DNA from: Granulosicoccaceae bacterium | Lineage (GTDB): Bacteria; Pseudomonadota; Gammaproteobacteria; DAOVJZ01 | DNA length: 6,484 bases | NCBI GenBank assembly: GCA_030632035.1 | Contig: DAOVJZ010000088.1 | Coordinates: 1-6,484, forward strand | Reading direction: 5' to 3' | Shown: positions 1 to 5,500 of the stretch, piece by piece | How the letters are laid out: each line of letters starts with the position of its first letter | Position numbering within the stretch: position 1 is the first letter of the stretch | Translations under genes and position numbers: made by a program | Notes under the pieces: generated by a model | Database searches by the model: none | Told to the model about the DNA's origin: nothing | What the model saw: the letters and a program-made list of their open reading frames with translations, nothing else

Positions 1-32
1 AATAAATCACTTTTTCTGTTTGTGCTATCCAT
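1..32 (-). CDS. nuoE: NuoE N-terminus, NADH-quinone oxidoreductase 24 kDa subunit (partial)
   Basis: Only the first codons are in the window, reading M-D-S-T-N-R-K-S-D-L. The ATG shares one base with the nuoD stop codon (TGATG), the kind of translational coupling common inside nuo operons. A purine-rich GGAGAG lies about 12-14 nt upstream, inside the end of nuoD. The identity rests on position alone: nuoE follows nuoD in nearly all bacterial nuo operons, where it encodes the [2Fe-2S] subunit of the NADH-oxidising module. Ten residues are too few to recognise the family, so the frame and start are seen but the product is inferred. Confidence 0.6.
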   Translation of the reverse strand, partial: MDSTNRKSDL

Positions 33-1285
33 CACCGATCTATCTCTCCAAACACAACATCCATCGTACCTATTACTGCAACAACATCTGCCAACATATG
101 TCCACGCACCATTTCATCCATCGCTGACAAATGTGCAAAACCCGGCGCTCTTAATTTCAAACGATAAGGCTTGTTGGCTCCATCTGAAATAATATATGCA
201 CCAAACTCCCCTTTTGGCGCTTCAACAGAAGCGTACACTTCGCCTTCCGGCACACAATAACCTTCAGAAAATAATTTGAAGTGGTGAATCAGGGCTTCCA
301 TGTCGCCTTTCATATCAAGACGTTTTGGAGGAGTGATTTTATGGTTCTCGGAAATCACCGGACCCGGATTATTACGTAACCATTCGACGCATTGTTTAAT
401 AATGTAGTTGGACTGACGAAATTCTTCTACACGTACCAGATAACGATCATAACAATCACCGGTTACACCAACCGGAATATCAAAAAAGAGTTTATCGTAA
501 ACAGCATAAGGTTGTTTCTTGCGCAGATCCCATTCCACACCAGAACCACGTAGCATAGGGCCGGAAAAACCAAGTTGTTGCGCGCGCTCCGGTGAAACCA
601 CGCCAATACCGACTGTGCGTTGTTTCCAGATACGGTTATCAGTTAACAGGGTTTCATATTCATCAACCATTTTCGGGAAACGATTGGTGAAGTCTTCAAT
701 AAAATCGAGTAACGATCCCTGGCGAGCTTCATTTGAACGATCAGCATCTTTTTTACTGCGCCACTTGCTCGCTTCATATTGAGGCATAGTATCGGGCAAA
801 TCACGATATACACCACCTGGACGATAATATGTCGCGTGCATACGTGTACCGGAAACGGCCTCATAACAGTCCATTAAATCTTCACGTTCACGGAAACAAT
901 ACAGGAACATGGTCATGGCACCCACATCAAGACCATGTGTACCTAACCACATCAAGTGATTCAGGATACGCGTAATCTCATCGAACATTACCCGAATATA
1001 CTGGGCACGTTTTGGCACATCAACGCCCAACAGTTTTTCAATCGCCATAACATAGGCATGTTCATTACACATCATGGAAACATAATCGAGACGATCCATG
1101 TAACCGATATTTTGATTAAACGGTTTTGTCTCTGCCAGTTTTTCAGTACCACGATGCAATAAACCAATATGCGGATCAGCACGTTCTACTACTTCACCAT
1201 CCATTTCCAGCACCAGACGTAATACGCCATGTGCCGCAGGATGTTGCGGACCAAAATTCATTGTGTAATTACGAATCTCTGGCAT
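32..1285 (-). CDS. nuoD: NADH-quinone oxidoreductase subunit D (49 kDa subunit)
   Basis: This is a 417-residue NuoD, the complex I subunit that forms the quinone-reduction cavity together with NuoB at the top of the peripheral arm, on the cytoplasmic side of the membrane. The N-terminal GPQHPAAHGVLR motif (residues 12-23) is diagnostic. H19 and Y68 (in GYMDRLDY) align with Thermus Nqo4 His38 and Tyr87, which contact the quinone headgroup. The C-terminus ends in the usual V-F-G-E-I-D-R. Length and content are those of an intact family member. The frame is open a further 17 codons upstream, but the ATG at 1285 matches the family start (M-P-E-I-R-N-Y-T) and lies 1 nt after the nuoC stop, with AGGAAAG upstream inside the nuoC end. 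The gene is separate from nuoC, unlike the E. coli nuoCD fusion. Identity is certain. Confidence 0.98.
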   Translation of the reverse strand: MPEIRNYTMNFGPQHPAAHGVLRLVLEMDGEVVERADPHIGLLHRGTEKLAETKPFNQNIGYMDRLDYVSMMCNEHAYVMAIEKLLGVDVPKRAQYIRVMFDEITRILNHLMWLGTHGLDVGAMTMFLYCFREREDLMDCYEAVSGTRMHATYYRPGGVYRDLPDTMPQYEASKWRSKKDADRSNEARQGSLLDFIEDFTNRFPKMVDEYETLLTDNRIWKQRTVGIGVVSPERAQQLGFSGPMLRGSGVEWDLRKKQPYAVYDKLFFDIPVGVTGDCYDRYLVRVEEFRQSNYIIKQCVEWLRNNPGPVISENHKITPPKRLDMKGDMEALIHHFKLFSEGYCVPEGEVYASVEAPKGEFGAYIISDGANKPYRLKLRAPGFAHLSAMDEMVRGHMLADVVAVIGTMDVVFGEIDR

Positions 1286-1286
1286 C

Positions 1287-1991
1287 TCAGCTTTCCTGTT
1301 TTTCTTCAGGTACTTCAGGTAATGGTTCACCACCATAACGACTATCGTGACGAATCACGCGCGGCGCATTAATACGGGTTGTAATACTGACGGGTTGATA
1401 AACAACACGTTTTTTGTCCGGGTCATAACGCATTTCCACATGGCCGGTTAAAGGGAAATCCTTGCGGAACGGATGACCGATAAAACCATAGTCGGTCAGG
1501 ATACGTCTTAAGTCGGGATGACCTTCAAACATGATGCCAAACATATCGAATGCTTCGCGTTCAAACCAATCAGCTGATGACCAGGTTTCAATAACAGAAT
1601 CAATTTTCGGGAATTCACTATCAACAAATGCACGCAAACGTAAACGCTGGTTTTTAGAATGAGAAAGCAAATGATAAACAACTGCAAAGCGTTCCTTTCT
1701 CCATTCGGTTATTTTTTCTTCTTCTGCATCACGTCCACGGCTAAAACCGGTTTCGGTTGCACGTTCTGTTGTCCAGTCCACATCACCATAAGTGGCATAG
1801 TCCACACCGCACACATCAACGAGTTGCTCAAAGGAAAAATCTTTTTCGTCACGTAACGTCTTGCAGGTTTCTGATAACTGATCGACAGGTACTTCCATCG
1901 TGATCTCGTTTTGATCGGAAAGTACGATTTCATTTTCAGGAAAACGTTCTTTGATTTTTTCGCAAAGCGCAGATTCGAACTTGTTTGTCAT
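1287..1991 (-). CDS. nuoC: NADH-quinone oxidoreductase subunit C (30 kDa subunit)
   Basis: A 234-residue NuoC, a hydrophilic subunit of the connecting module of complex I that packs on NuoD and NuoB and carries no cofactor. The 30-kDa signature is intact at residues 144-165 (ERE..DMFGI.F.GHPDLRRIL), followed by GHPFRKDFPLTG at 172-183 and a basic C-terminal region. Residues about 68-100 form a charged insertion rich in E, R, T and K (with G-F-S-R-G at 82-86) between the first strand and the RFAVVYHLLS segment. Insertions there are known in proteobacterial NuoC. The ATG at 1991 is preceded by AGGAAAGG about 11 nt upstream. It lies 27 nt after nuoB and 1 nt before nuoD, so it belongs to the same operon. 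No frame damage is seen. Confidence 0.97.
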   Translation of the reverse strand: MTNKFESALCEKIKERFPENEIVLSDQNEITMEVPVDQLSETCKTLRDEKDFSFEQLVDVCGVDYATYGDVDWTTERATETGFSRGRDAEEEKITEWRKERFAVVYHLLSHSKNQRLRLRAFVDSEFPKIDSVIETWSSADWFEREAFDMFGIMFEGHPDLRRILTDYGFIGHPFRKDFPLTGHVEMRYDPDKKRVVYQPVSITTRINAPRVIRHDSRYGGEPLPEVPEEKQES

Positions 1992-2018
1992 TATTATTAA
2001 AGCCTTTCCTGAATCTGC

Positions 2019-2495
2019 TTAACGCGCAATTGTATTGGTGCGTTTGATTTTTTTCTGGAGCTGTAAAATACCATACAACAAGGCTTCTGCTGTGGGCGGA
2101 CAACCTGGCACATAAACATCAACCGGTACAATGCGATCACAACCCCGCACTACAGAATAAGAGTAATGGTAATAACCACCACCATTAGCACATGAACCCA
2201 TGGAAATAACCCAACGTGGTTCCGCCATTTGATCGTAAACCTTGCGCAAGGCCGGAGCCATTTTATTAACCAGTGTACCTGCAACAATCATTACATCAGA
2301 TTGACGCGGACTCGGACGAAACAAAATGCCAAAGCGATCCAGATCATAACGCGCACCACCGGCTTGCATCATTTCTACCGCACAACAGGCAAGACCAAAT
2401 GTCATTGGCCACATGGAACCAGTACGTGCCCAATTGATTAGCGAATCAACCGAGGTTGTAACAAAACCTTCACGCATTACACCTTCTATTCCCAT
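2019..2495 (-). CDS. nuoB: NADH-quinone oxidoreductase subunit B (20 kDa, N2 cluster)
   Basis: A 158-residue NuoB, which holds the terminal [4Fe-4S] cluster N2 that passes electrons to quinone. All four expected ligands are present: the adjacent pair C37-C38 (GLACCAVE), C102 (GSCANGGG) and C132 (VPGCPP). These match the Thermus Nqo6 pattern. The frame also opens at an ATG at 2516, giving seven extra residues. I prefer the ATG at 2495 because the family begins M-G-I-E-G and a GGGAG Shine-Dalgarno core lies 7 nt before it. With this start the gene overlaps the nuoA end by 10 nt (the ATG falls inside the final Trp-Glu-stop codons of nuoA), which suggests coupled translation. Identity is certain; the start is very likely. 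Confidence 0.97.
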   Translation of the reverse strand: MGIEGVMREGFVTTSVDSLINWARTGSMWPMTFGLACCAVEMMQAGGARYDLDRFGILFRPSPRQSDVMIVAGTLVNKMAPALRKVYDQMAEPRWVISMGSCANGGGYYHYSYSVVRGCDRIVPVDVYVPGCPPTAEALLYGILQLQKKIKRTNTIAR

Positions 2496-2842
2496 TCCAG
2501 TGCTCCCTTCTTCCATTCATAAATAAAGCCAATAACAAGAATGCCAAGAAAAATAAACATGGCACCAAAACCAAACCAGCCGATCTGGTCAAGCACGATG
2601 GCCCACGGGAATAAAAATGCAATTTCCAAATCAAAGATAATGAATAAAATAGCGACGAGGTAGTAACGCACATCAAACTTCATGCGCGAATCTTCAAAGG
2701 CTTCAAAGCCACATTCGTAGGGAGATAATTTCTCACTGTCAGGACGACGTGGACTCATAACGAATCCAACAGTAAGCAACATTGCACCGAATCCGAGTCC
2801 GACAAGCATAAAGATCAAAATTGGCAGATACTCTGCGAGCAT
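2486..2842 (-). CDS. nuoA: NADH-quinone oxidoreductase subunit A
   Basis: A 118-residue NuoA, a small membrane subunit of complex I at the junction between the peripheral arm and the membrane arm. Three hydrophobic segments are visible at about residues 5-28, 61-82 and 88-108. The long loop between the first two carries the conserved SPYECGFE (40-47), which contributes to the region near the quinone channel. The acidic pair D71/E73 in the second helix (FDLEIAFLFPW) is conserved in the family. The gene ends KKGALEWE, the usual C-terminus. A GTG at 2860 is in frame but sits inside the Shine-Dalgarno sequence. The ATG at 2842 (M-L-A-E-Y-L-P-I-L) has GGAGGAGA 8 nt upstream and is the family start. 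This is the first gene of the nuo operon here, with a promoter about 100 bp upstream. Confidence 0.97.
   Translation of the reverse strand: MLAEYLPILIFMLVGLGFGAMLLTVGFVMSPRRPDSEKLSPYECGFEAFEDSRMKFDVRYYLVAILFIIFDLEIAFLFPWAIVLDQIGWFGFGAMFIFLGILVIGFIYEWKKGALEWE
2503..2510 (-). promoter_or_regulatory. nuoB ribosome binding site inside nuoA
   Basis: The minus strand reads GAAGGGAG with its GGGAG core 7 nt before the ATG at 2495. This decides between two in-frame ATGs: the upstream one at 2516 has no comparable purine run at a proper distance. The site lies within the last codons of nuoA. Confidence 0.7.
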
Positions 2843-2850
2843 GCTTGGTC

Positions 2851-2858
2851 TCTCCTCC
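2851..2858 (-). promoter_or_regulatory. nuoA ribosome binding site
   Basis: GGAGGAGA on the minus strand, 8 nt before the ATG at 2842, is a near-ideal Shine-Dalgarno sequence. It overlaps the alternative GTG start at 2860 and so argues against that start. Confidence 0.8.
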
Positions 2859-2949
2859 ACCCAGCCATTTTTAAGGCTTGTTTTTCTCGTTATATTTTTG
2901 GATTTAGTGTTCTCAAACCTGCCACAACACGAAGCAGATAAGGTCGGTC

Positions 2950-2979
2950 AGTCTAGGCCAGCGGCTAAACTTGTGTCAA
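2950..2979 (-). promoter_or_regulatory. Putative sigma-70 promoter for the nuo operon
   Basis: On the minus strand a perfect -35 box TTGACA (2974-2979) is followed after 18 bp by TAGACT (2950-2955), which matches TATAAT at four of six positions. Transcription would begin near 2943, leaving a leader of about 100 nt before nuoA. This is the best sigma-70 pair I found in the gap and it points at the operon. It is a sequence match only. Confidence 0.55.
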
Positions 2980-3106
2980 GTTTGTCTGATGTAAGTATTA
3001 TTTTGTATTACAAACAGTTACAGGATTTTTAGGGGTATAAATAATTGGTATGCAGGAAGTGCAGGTTACAGGAGGTAGGTAATAAATAATGAGGTCTATT
3101 TGTTAT

Positions 3107-3130
3107 ACAGATGTAACACCTGCCATCTGT
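3107..3130. repeat. Inverted repeat, 7-bp arms, upstream of nuo
   Basis: ACAGATG (3107-3113) and CATCTGT (3124-3130) are perfect inverted arms separated by 10 bp. It lies about 130 bp upstream of the nuo -35 box. Its role is unknown; it could be a regulator site or a transcript hairpin. It matches no operator that I can name. Confidence 0.4.
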
Positions 3131-3143
3131 CGTCTAAAACCAA

Positions 3144-3158
3144 CCCTTTAAAAAAGGG
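3144..3158 (-). terminator. Possible weak terminator after the MCP gene
   Basis: A hairpin of CCCTTT (3144-3149) and AAAGGG (3153-3158) with a three-base loop lies about 140 bp past the MCP stop. On the minus strand it is followed by TTGGTTTT, only a mediocre U-tract, and half the stem is A-T. Termination here is possible but not well supported. Confidence 0.3.
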
Positions 3159-3297
3159 ATAAATAAAAATTATCTTAAAAATAAATAGCCTATCAAATAT
3201 AAGAAAGAAAACACTTCAACTATTAGTGACAATATGCCAGCCTCAAATCAACCTCACTCTATTTCGATCAAGAAGGCTTGTACAATCTGCATGGCTA

Positions 3298-5007
3298 TTA
3301 AAATTTAAAATTCTTGATCAAGCCTTGTAAAGAGACCGCTATTTGAGTGAGTTCTGCACTGGCCTCGGTTGTTTTTTCCGTACCCTCAGCAGTTTGTTTC
3401 GCAATATCATTAATATTGGTTACATTTTTGTTGATTTCTTCTGCTACCTGACTTTGCTCTTCAGCGGCAGTCGCTATCTGGGTATTAATATCTGAAATAT
3501 TCGCAACCGATTTAGTGATGTTTTTTAAAGACTCCCCTGCTTCCGAAGCCTGATTTACACTGGCTTCTGCCGCCTTACGGCCATTTTCCATCACATCGAC
3601 GGCTTCTTGAGTGCCTCCCTGCAAGCGTTCGATCATATTCTGAATTTCAGTTGTTGATTCCTGGGTACGACCGGCCAAAGTCCGCACTTCATCAGCAACC
3701 ACGGCAAAGCCCCGCCCCTGTTCGCCTGCCCGCGCTGCTTCAATGGCCGCATTCAGAGCCAATAGATTGGTCTGTTCGGCGATACCCTTGATGACATCCA
3801 GCACTGATCCAATGCTTTCACTTTCAGCATGTAGTTTCTGGATAACCTGTGACGCATTTTCAACTTCACTAGCTAATGAACGAATCGAGGCAATATTATT
3901 GGCGACTATACCCTGGCCTGATTTTGCCTCATCGTTGGCCTGGTTTGCTGCAGTTTCAGCATTAGCCGCATTAGAGGCAACCTCTTGCACTGTTGCTGCC
4001 ATTTCATTAACCGCTGTCGCCACCATATCAGTCTGGGTCTGCTGCTGGAGAATTTCATTACGTGTATTCTCGACAATGGATGTCATGTTTGCCGATGACC
4101 CTGTGAGTGCTTCCGTAGATTTACCAATTTCGGTAATAAACGTCTGGTGGTGATCTAAAAACTTGTTAAGTGATATCGCCAGATCGGTAAGTTCGTCTGA
4201 ACCAGATTCATCAAGACGAATGGTTAAATCGCCCTCACCCTTGGCAAGCGTATTAATTGTTCCCGCAACATGATGCAGTTTTCTGTTAACAACGTATTCA
4301 TATAAAAAATACATTGTGGCCATAATTACAGCCAATATCGCAACTAAAACAGAAATAATTTTGGTGCTGGTCACCTGATTCGCGGCCACATGTTCAGTAA
4401 TATCAGTCTGTATTTCCAGGATTCCGCGCACATCACCCATTTTCCAATCATTCTTTGGCGTATCCGAATGGCTGTTATGACAAGAGACACACGCTTCGGC
4501 CACCATCTTGTCAGCAATTGCAATACGCATGAAAGTACCGGAATCTGTTTGTTGTGTTACAGAATAAAATTTTTCTGGATCACTGTTAATCTTGTCCCAT
4601 GCGGTCTGCTGAAATTCATCAAGCTGGCGTTGCTTTCTGTTCGGGAAAGGGTATGCACTATACAGCTTAACCTGGGTACCCTCTTCTCCCAGTAATTTAC
4701 TCAGATCGTGAATCATAGTGGCTGGGAGTGGAATCGCCTTGTCATTGCCCTCATGGTCAATTGCCGGACGCATATCAGAGCCTTTAAGTACCTTCTTGAC
4801 GATGTTCTTTACATAGTATTTTCTCAGCACCTTATATTGGTTGGCGGTTTGTTGTGCGGCAAATTGCACGCTGTCTGTCATTCGATCATTGATGGCAGAA
4901 GGAATGTAGAAAATCAAAACGACAAGTCCTACACCAAATATCGTCAAGATAGGGAGAGACATTTTCCAGAACAGGCTGTGCATTCTTTTCATGTTATTTG
5001 ACCCCAT
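3298..5007 (-). CDS. Methyl-accepting chemotaxis protein with periplasmic heme-c sensor domain
   Basis: A 569-residue transducer. Order of parts: short cytoplasmic N-terminus; transmembrane helix at about 17-38; periplasmic sensor at about 40-212; second transmembrane helix at about 217-239; HAMP at about 240-292; then a long helical signalling domain. The highly conserved hairpin tip is at about 405-445 (AEQTNLLALNAAIEAARAGE, GRGFAVVADEVR), which binds CheW and CheA. The sensor contains C-V-S-C-H at 173-177, a CXXCH heme-c attachment motif, in a context (EACVSCHNSH, then W-K-M-G-D-V-R-G) typical of the DUF3365/Tll0287-like family. It therefore probably senses redox state or a gas or ligand at the heme. 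There is no C-terminal CheR-tethering pentapeptide; it ends LIKNFKF. Starts considered: TTG 5010, ATG 5007, ATG 4992. I chose 5007 because GGCGGT lies 7 nt before it. The exact ligand is unknown. Confidence 0.93.
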   Translation of the reverse strand: MGSNNMKRMHSLFWKMSLPILTIFGVGLVVLIFYIPSAINDRMTDSVQFAAQQTANQYKVLRKYYVKNIVKKVLKGSDMRPAIDHEGNDKAIPLPATMIHDLSKLLGEEGTQVKLYSAYPFPNRKQRQLDEFQQTAWDKINSDPEKFYSVTQQTDSGTFMRIAIADKMVAEACVSCHNSHSDTPKNDWKMGDVRGILEIQTDITEHVAANQVTSTKIISVLVAILAVIMATMYFLYEYVVNRKLHHVAGTINTLAKGEGDLTIRLDESGSDELTDLAISLNKFLDHHQTFITEIGKSTEALTGSSANMTSIVENTRNEILQQQTQTDMVATAVNEMAATVQEVASNAANAETAANQANDEAKSGQGIVANNIASIRSLASEVENASQVIQKLHAESESIGSVLDVIKGIAEQTNLLALNAAIEAARAGEQGRGFAVVADEVRTLAGRTQESTTEIQNMIERLQGGTQEAVDVMENGRKAAEASVNQASEAGESLKNITKSVANISDINTQIATAAEEQSQVAEEINKNVTNINDIAKQTAEGTEKTTEASAELTQIAVSLQGLIKNFKF

Positions 5008-5060
5008 CAAATTACCGCCAATTCGATATTGGCTCTAAAATTGTTATGTACTTCAATGAT

Positions 5061-5088
5061 ATAACGGCCGTAATACCATGATTCTTTA
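5061..5088 (-). promoter_or_regulatory. Putative sigma-28 (FliA) promoter for the MCP gene
   Basis: The minus strand carries TAAAGAAT (5081-5088) and, after 12 bp, GCCGTTAT (5061-5068). Each matches six of eight positions of the sigma-28 consensus (TAAAGTTT, N11, GCCGATAA). The spacer is one base longer than ideal. It lies about 54 bp before the MCP start, and chemotaxis receptor genes are often under FliA, so the match fits its gene. It is a pattern match only. Confidence 0.5.
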
Positions 5089-5126
5089 ATGGTTTTTTAC
5101 TCTCTGAATTGATACCGATTCAAGAC

Positions 5127-5151
5127 GATCAATAGGGCAAAGTTATTGATC
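5127..5151. repeat. Perfect 8-bp inverted repeat upstream of the MCP promoter
   Basis: GATCAATA (5127-5134) and TATTGATC (5144-5151) are exact inverted arms around a 9-bp centre, starting about 38 bp upstream of the sigma-28-like -35 box. The TTGAT/ATCAA halves look like FNR-family half-sites, but arm order and spacing do not fit an FNR box (TTGAT-N4-ATCAA). It could be another regulator's operator or a transcript hairpin. It is not followed by a T-run on either strand. Confidence 0.45.
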
Positions 5152-5330
5152 TTTATGCTTTTCTCTAACAAGCTATTTTAACAACACAGGAAGGATTGCA
5201 CAGGTGCATTTTTCTGCTTGGTCTTGATGGATAATGGAAGGAACATGGGAGATAACCCCCTCAAAGCGTATAGAGCGATGAGTAATATCTCTCACCACTA
5301 AACATTAACAACTCAACACTGATTTTAAGA

Positions 5331-5352
5331 TGGTGCCGATGGCCGGAGTCGA
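5331..5352 (-). repeat. Exact 22-bp duplicate of the tRNA-Leu 3' end
   Basis: Positions 5331-5352 are identical base for base to 5501-5522, the last 22 nt of the tRNA-Leu gene. These run from inside the T-loop through the 3' T-stem and acceptor strands to discriminator A and CCA. The two copies are 170 bp apart in the same orientation, with the intact tRNA upstream in transcription. This is the footprint expected of integration at a tRNA 3' end, or of tandem duplication as in E. coli tyrT. The identity stops exactly at 5353/5523. Confidence 0.95.
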
Positions 5353-5452
5353 CAATTCTGTCGGGAACAGAATTGGACATGCAAAGCATGCCCGAAGGGT
5401 GCCGGCCATGGATGGCCTGCATCCACCGGCACGGAGAAGTGCCGGTTCGACC
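5347..5452 (-). ncRNA. Possible structured RNA downstream of tRNA-Leu
   Basis: If transcription continues past the tRNA, the minus-strand transcript from 5452 to 5347 would fold into several hairpins. They could be closed at the base by GGTCGA pairing with TCGACT (five pairs and one G·U), giving a multi-branched structure. No promoter of its own is apparent, so it would be processed from the tRNA precursor. By architecture it resembles rtT RNA of the E. coli tyrT operon, which is likewise bounded by copies of a tRNA 3' end. Sequence homology to rtT is not claimed. Confidence 0.35.
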
Positions 5453-5471
5453 TTCTAATTTCTGGGAAATA

Positions 5472-5488
5472 TCAAAAACCATTTTTGA
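5472..5488 (-). other. A/T hairpin just after the tRNA
   Basis: TCAAAAA (5472-5478) and TTTTTGA (5482-5488) form a perfect 7-bp stem with a three-base loop, 12 nt beyond the tRNA CCA. The stem is almost all A-T and no T-run follows on the minus strand, so it is a poor terminator. It might mark the 3' processing region of the tRNA precursor. Confidence 0.4.
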
Positions 5489-5500
5489 AAGAAGAATATT

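Larger units (their letters stand above)
2843..3297. other. AT-rich intergenic region between the MCP gene and nuoA
   Basis: About 455 bp without a convincing gene. Besides the nuoA promoter and ribosome binding site it holds an inverted repeat of 7 bp (ACAGATG at 3107-3113, CATCTGT at 3124-3130), a CCCTTT/AAAGGG hairpin at 3144-3158, and a 9-bp direct repeat GTTACAGGA at 3017-3025 and 3065-3073. No copy of the tRNA-Leu 3' end is present here, so no second boundary of an insertion is visible downstream of the MCP. The inverted repeats could be operator or leader structures for nuo, or the end of the MCP transcript. Confidence 0.6.
5008..5330. other. Intergenic region between the tRNA-derived repeat and the MCP gene
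   Basis: About 320 bp without a gene I can support. It contains the sigma-28-like promoter, the GATCAATA palindrome at 5127-5151, and otherwise AT-rich sequence. I see no strong intrinsic terminator for the upstream tpiA–secG–tRNA transcript: no G+C-rich hairpin on the minus strand is followed by a run of T. Read-through toward the MCP cannot be excluded. Confidence 0.5.
5331..5500 (-). mobile_element. tRNA-bounded palindromic mini-element (one 170-bp unit)
   Basis: This is the segment between the end of tRNA-Leu and the end of the duplicated tRNA 3' tail. It is too small to encode a recombinase and no reading frame in it is credible. Reading the plus strand, palindromes stand nearly end to end: 9-bp arms with a 5-base loop at 5353-5375; 8-bp arms (one mismatch, a G·U in the minus-strand RNA) with an AAA loop at 5375-5393; GGCCA/TGGCC at 5404-5417; GTGCCGG 5399-5405 with CCGGCAC 5426-5432; and ACCGGCAC 5425-5432 with GTGCCGGT 5439-5446. 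An A/T hairpin (5472-5488) lies close to the tRNA CCA. It could be a non-autonomous element integrated at the tRNA, or an rtT-like repeat whose RNA is cut from the tRNA precursor. The mobile label is an inference; the repeat and palindromes are seen. Confidence 0.6.

Noticed and set aside
3089..3151. A 20-codon plus-strand frame (M-R-S-I-C-Y-T-D...) with a GGAGG about 13 nt upstream
   Set aside because: It is very short, the ribosome site is too far for a good match, and there is no recognisable peptide or supporting neighbour. Chance is the simplest explanation.
3743..4153. A 136-codon plus-strand frame antisense to the MCP signalling domain
   Set aside because: It mirrors the repetitive Ala/Glu-rich codons of the MCP helical domain; the minus-strand gene is unmistakable.
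5191..5220. TGCA-CAGG-TGCA followed by TTTTT on the plus strand as a terminator
   Set aside because: The stem is only 4 bp, and there is no plus-strand gene in the window for it to terminate.
5255..5264. ACCCCCTCAA identical to part of the tRNA-Leu anticodon arm (5544-5553), hinting at a second tRNA remnant
   Set aside because: Only 10 nt match, no other tRNA arms align around it, and it lies on the wrong side of the duplicated 3' end to form one partial tRNA with it.
5331..5500. Interpretation of the palindromes as an integron attC site or a CRISPR repeat
   Set aside because: I see no attC core sites (RYYYAAC/GTTRRRY pair in the expected layout), no integrase, and no regularly spaced identical repeats with variable spacers.
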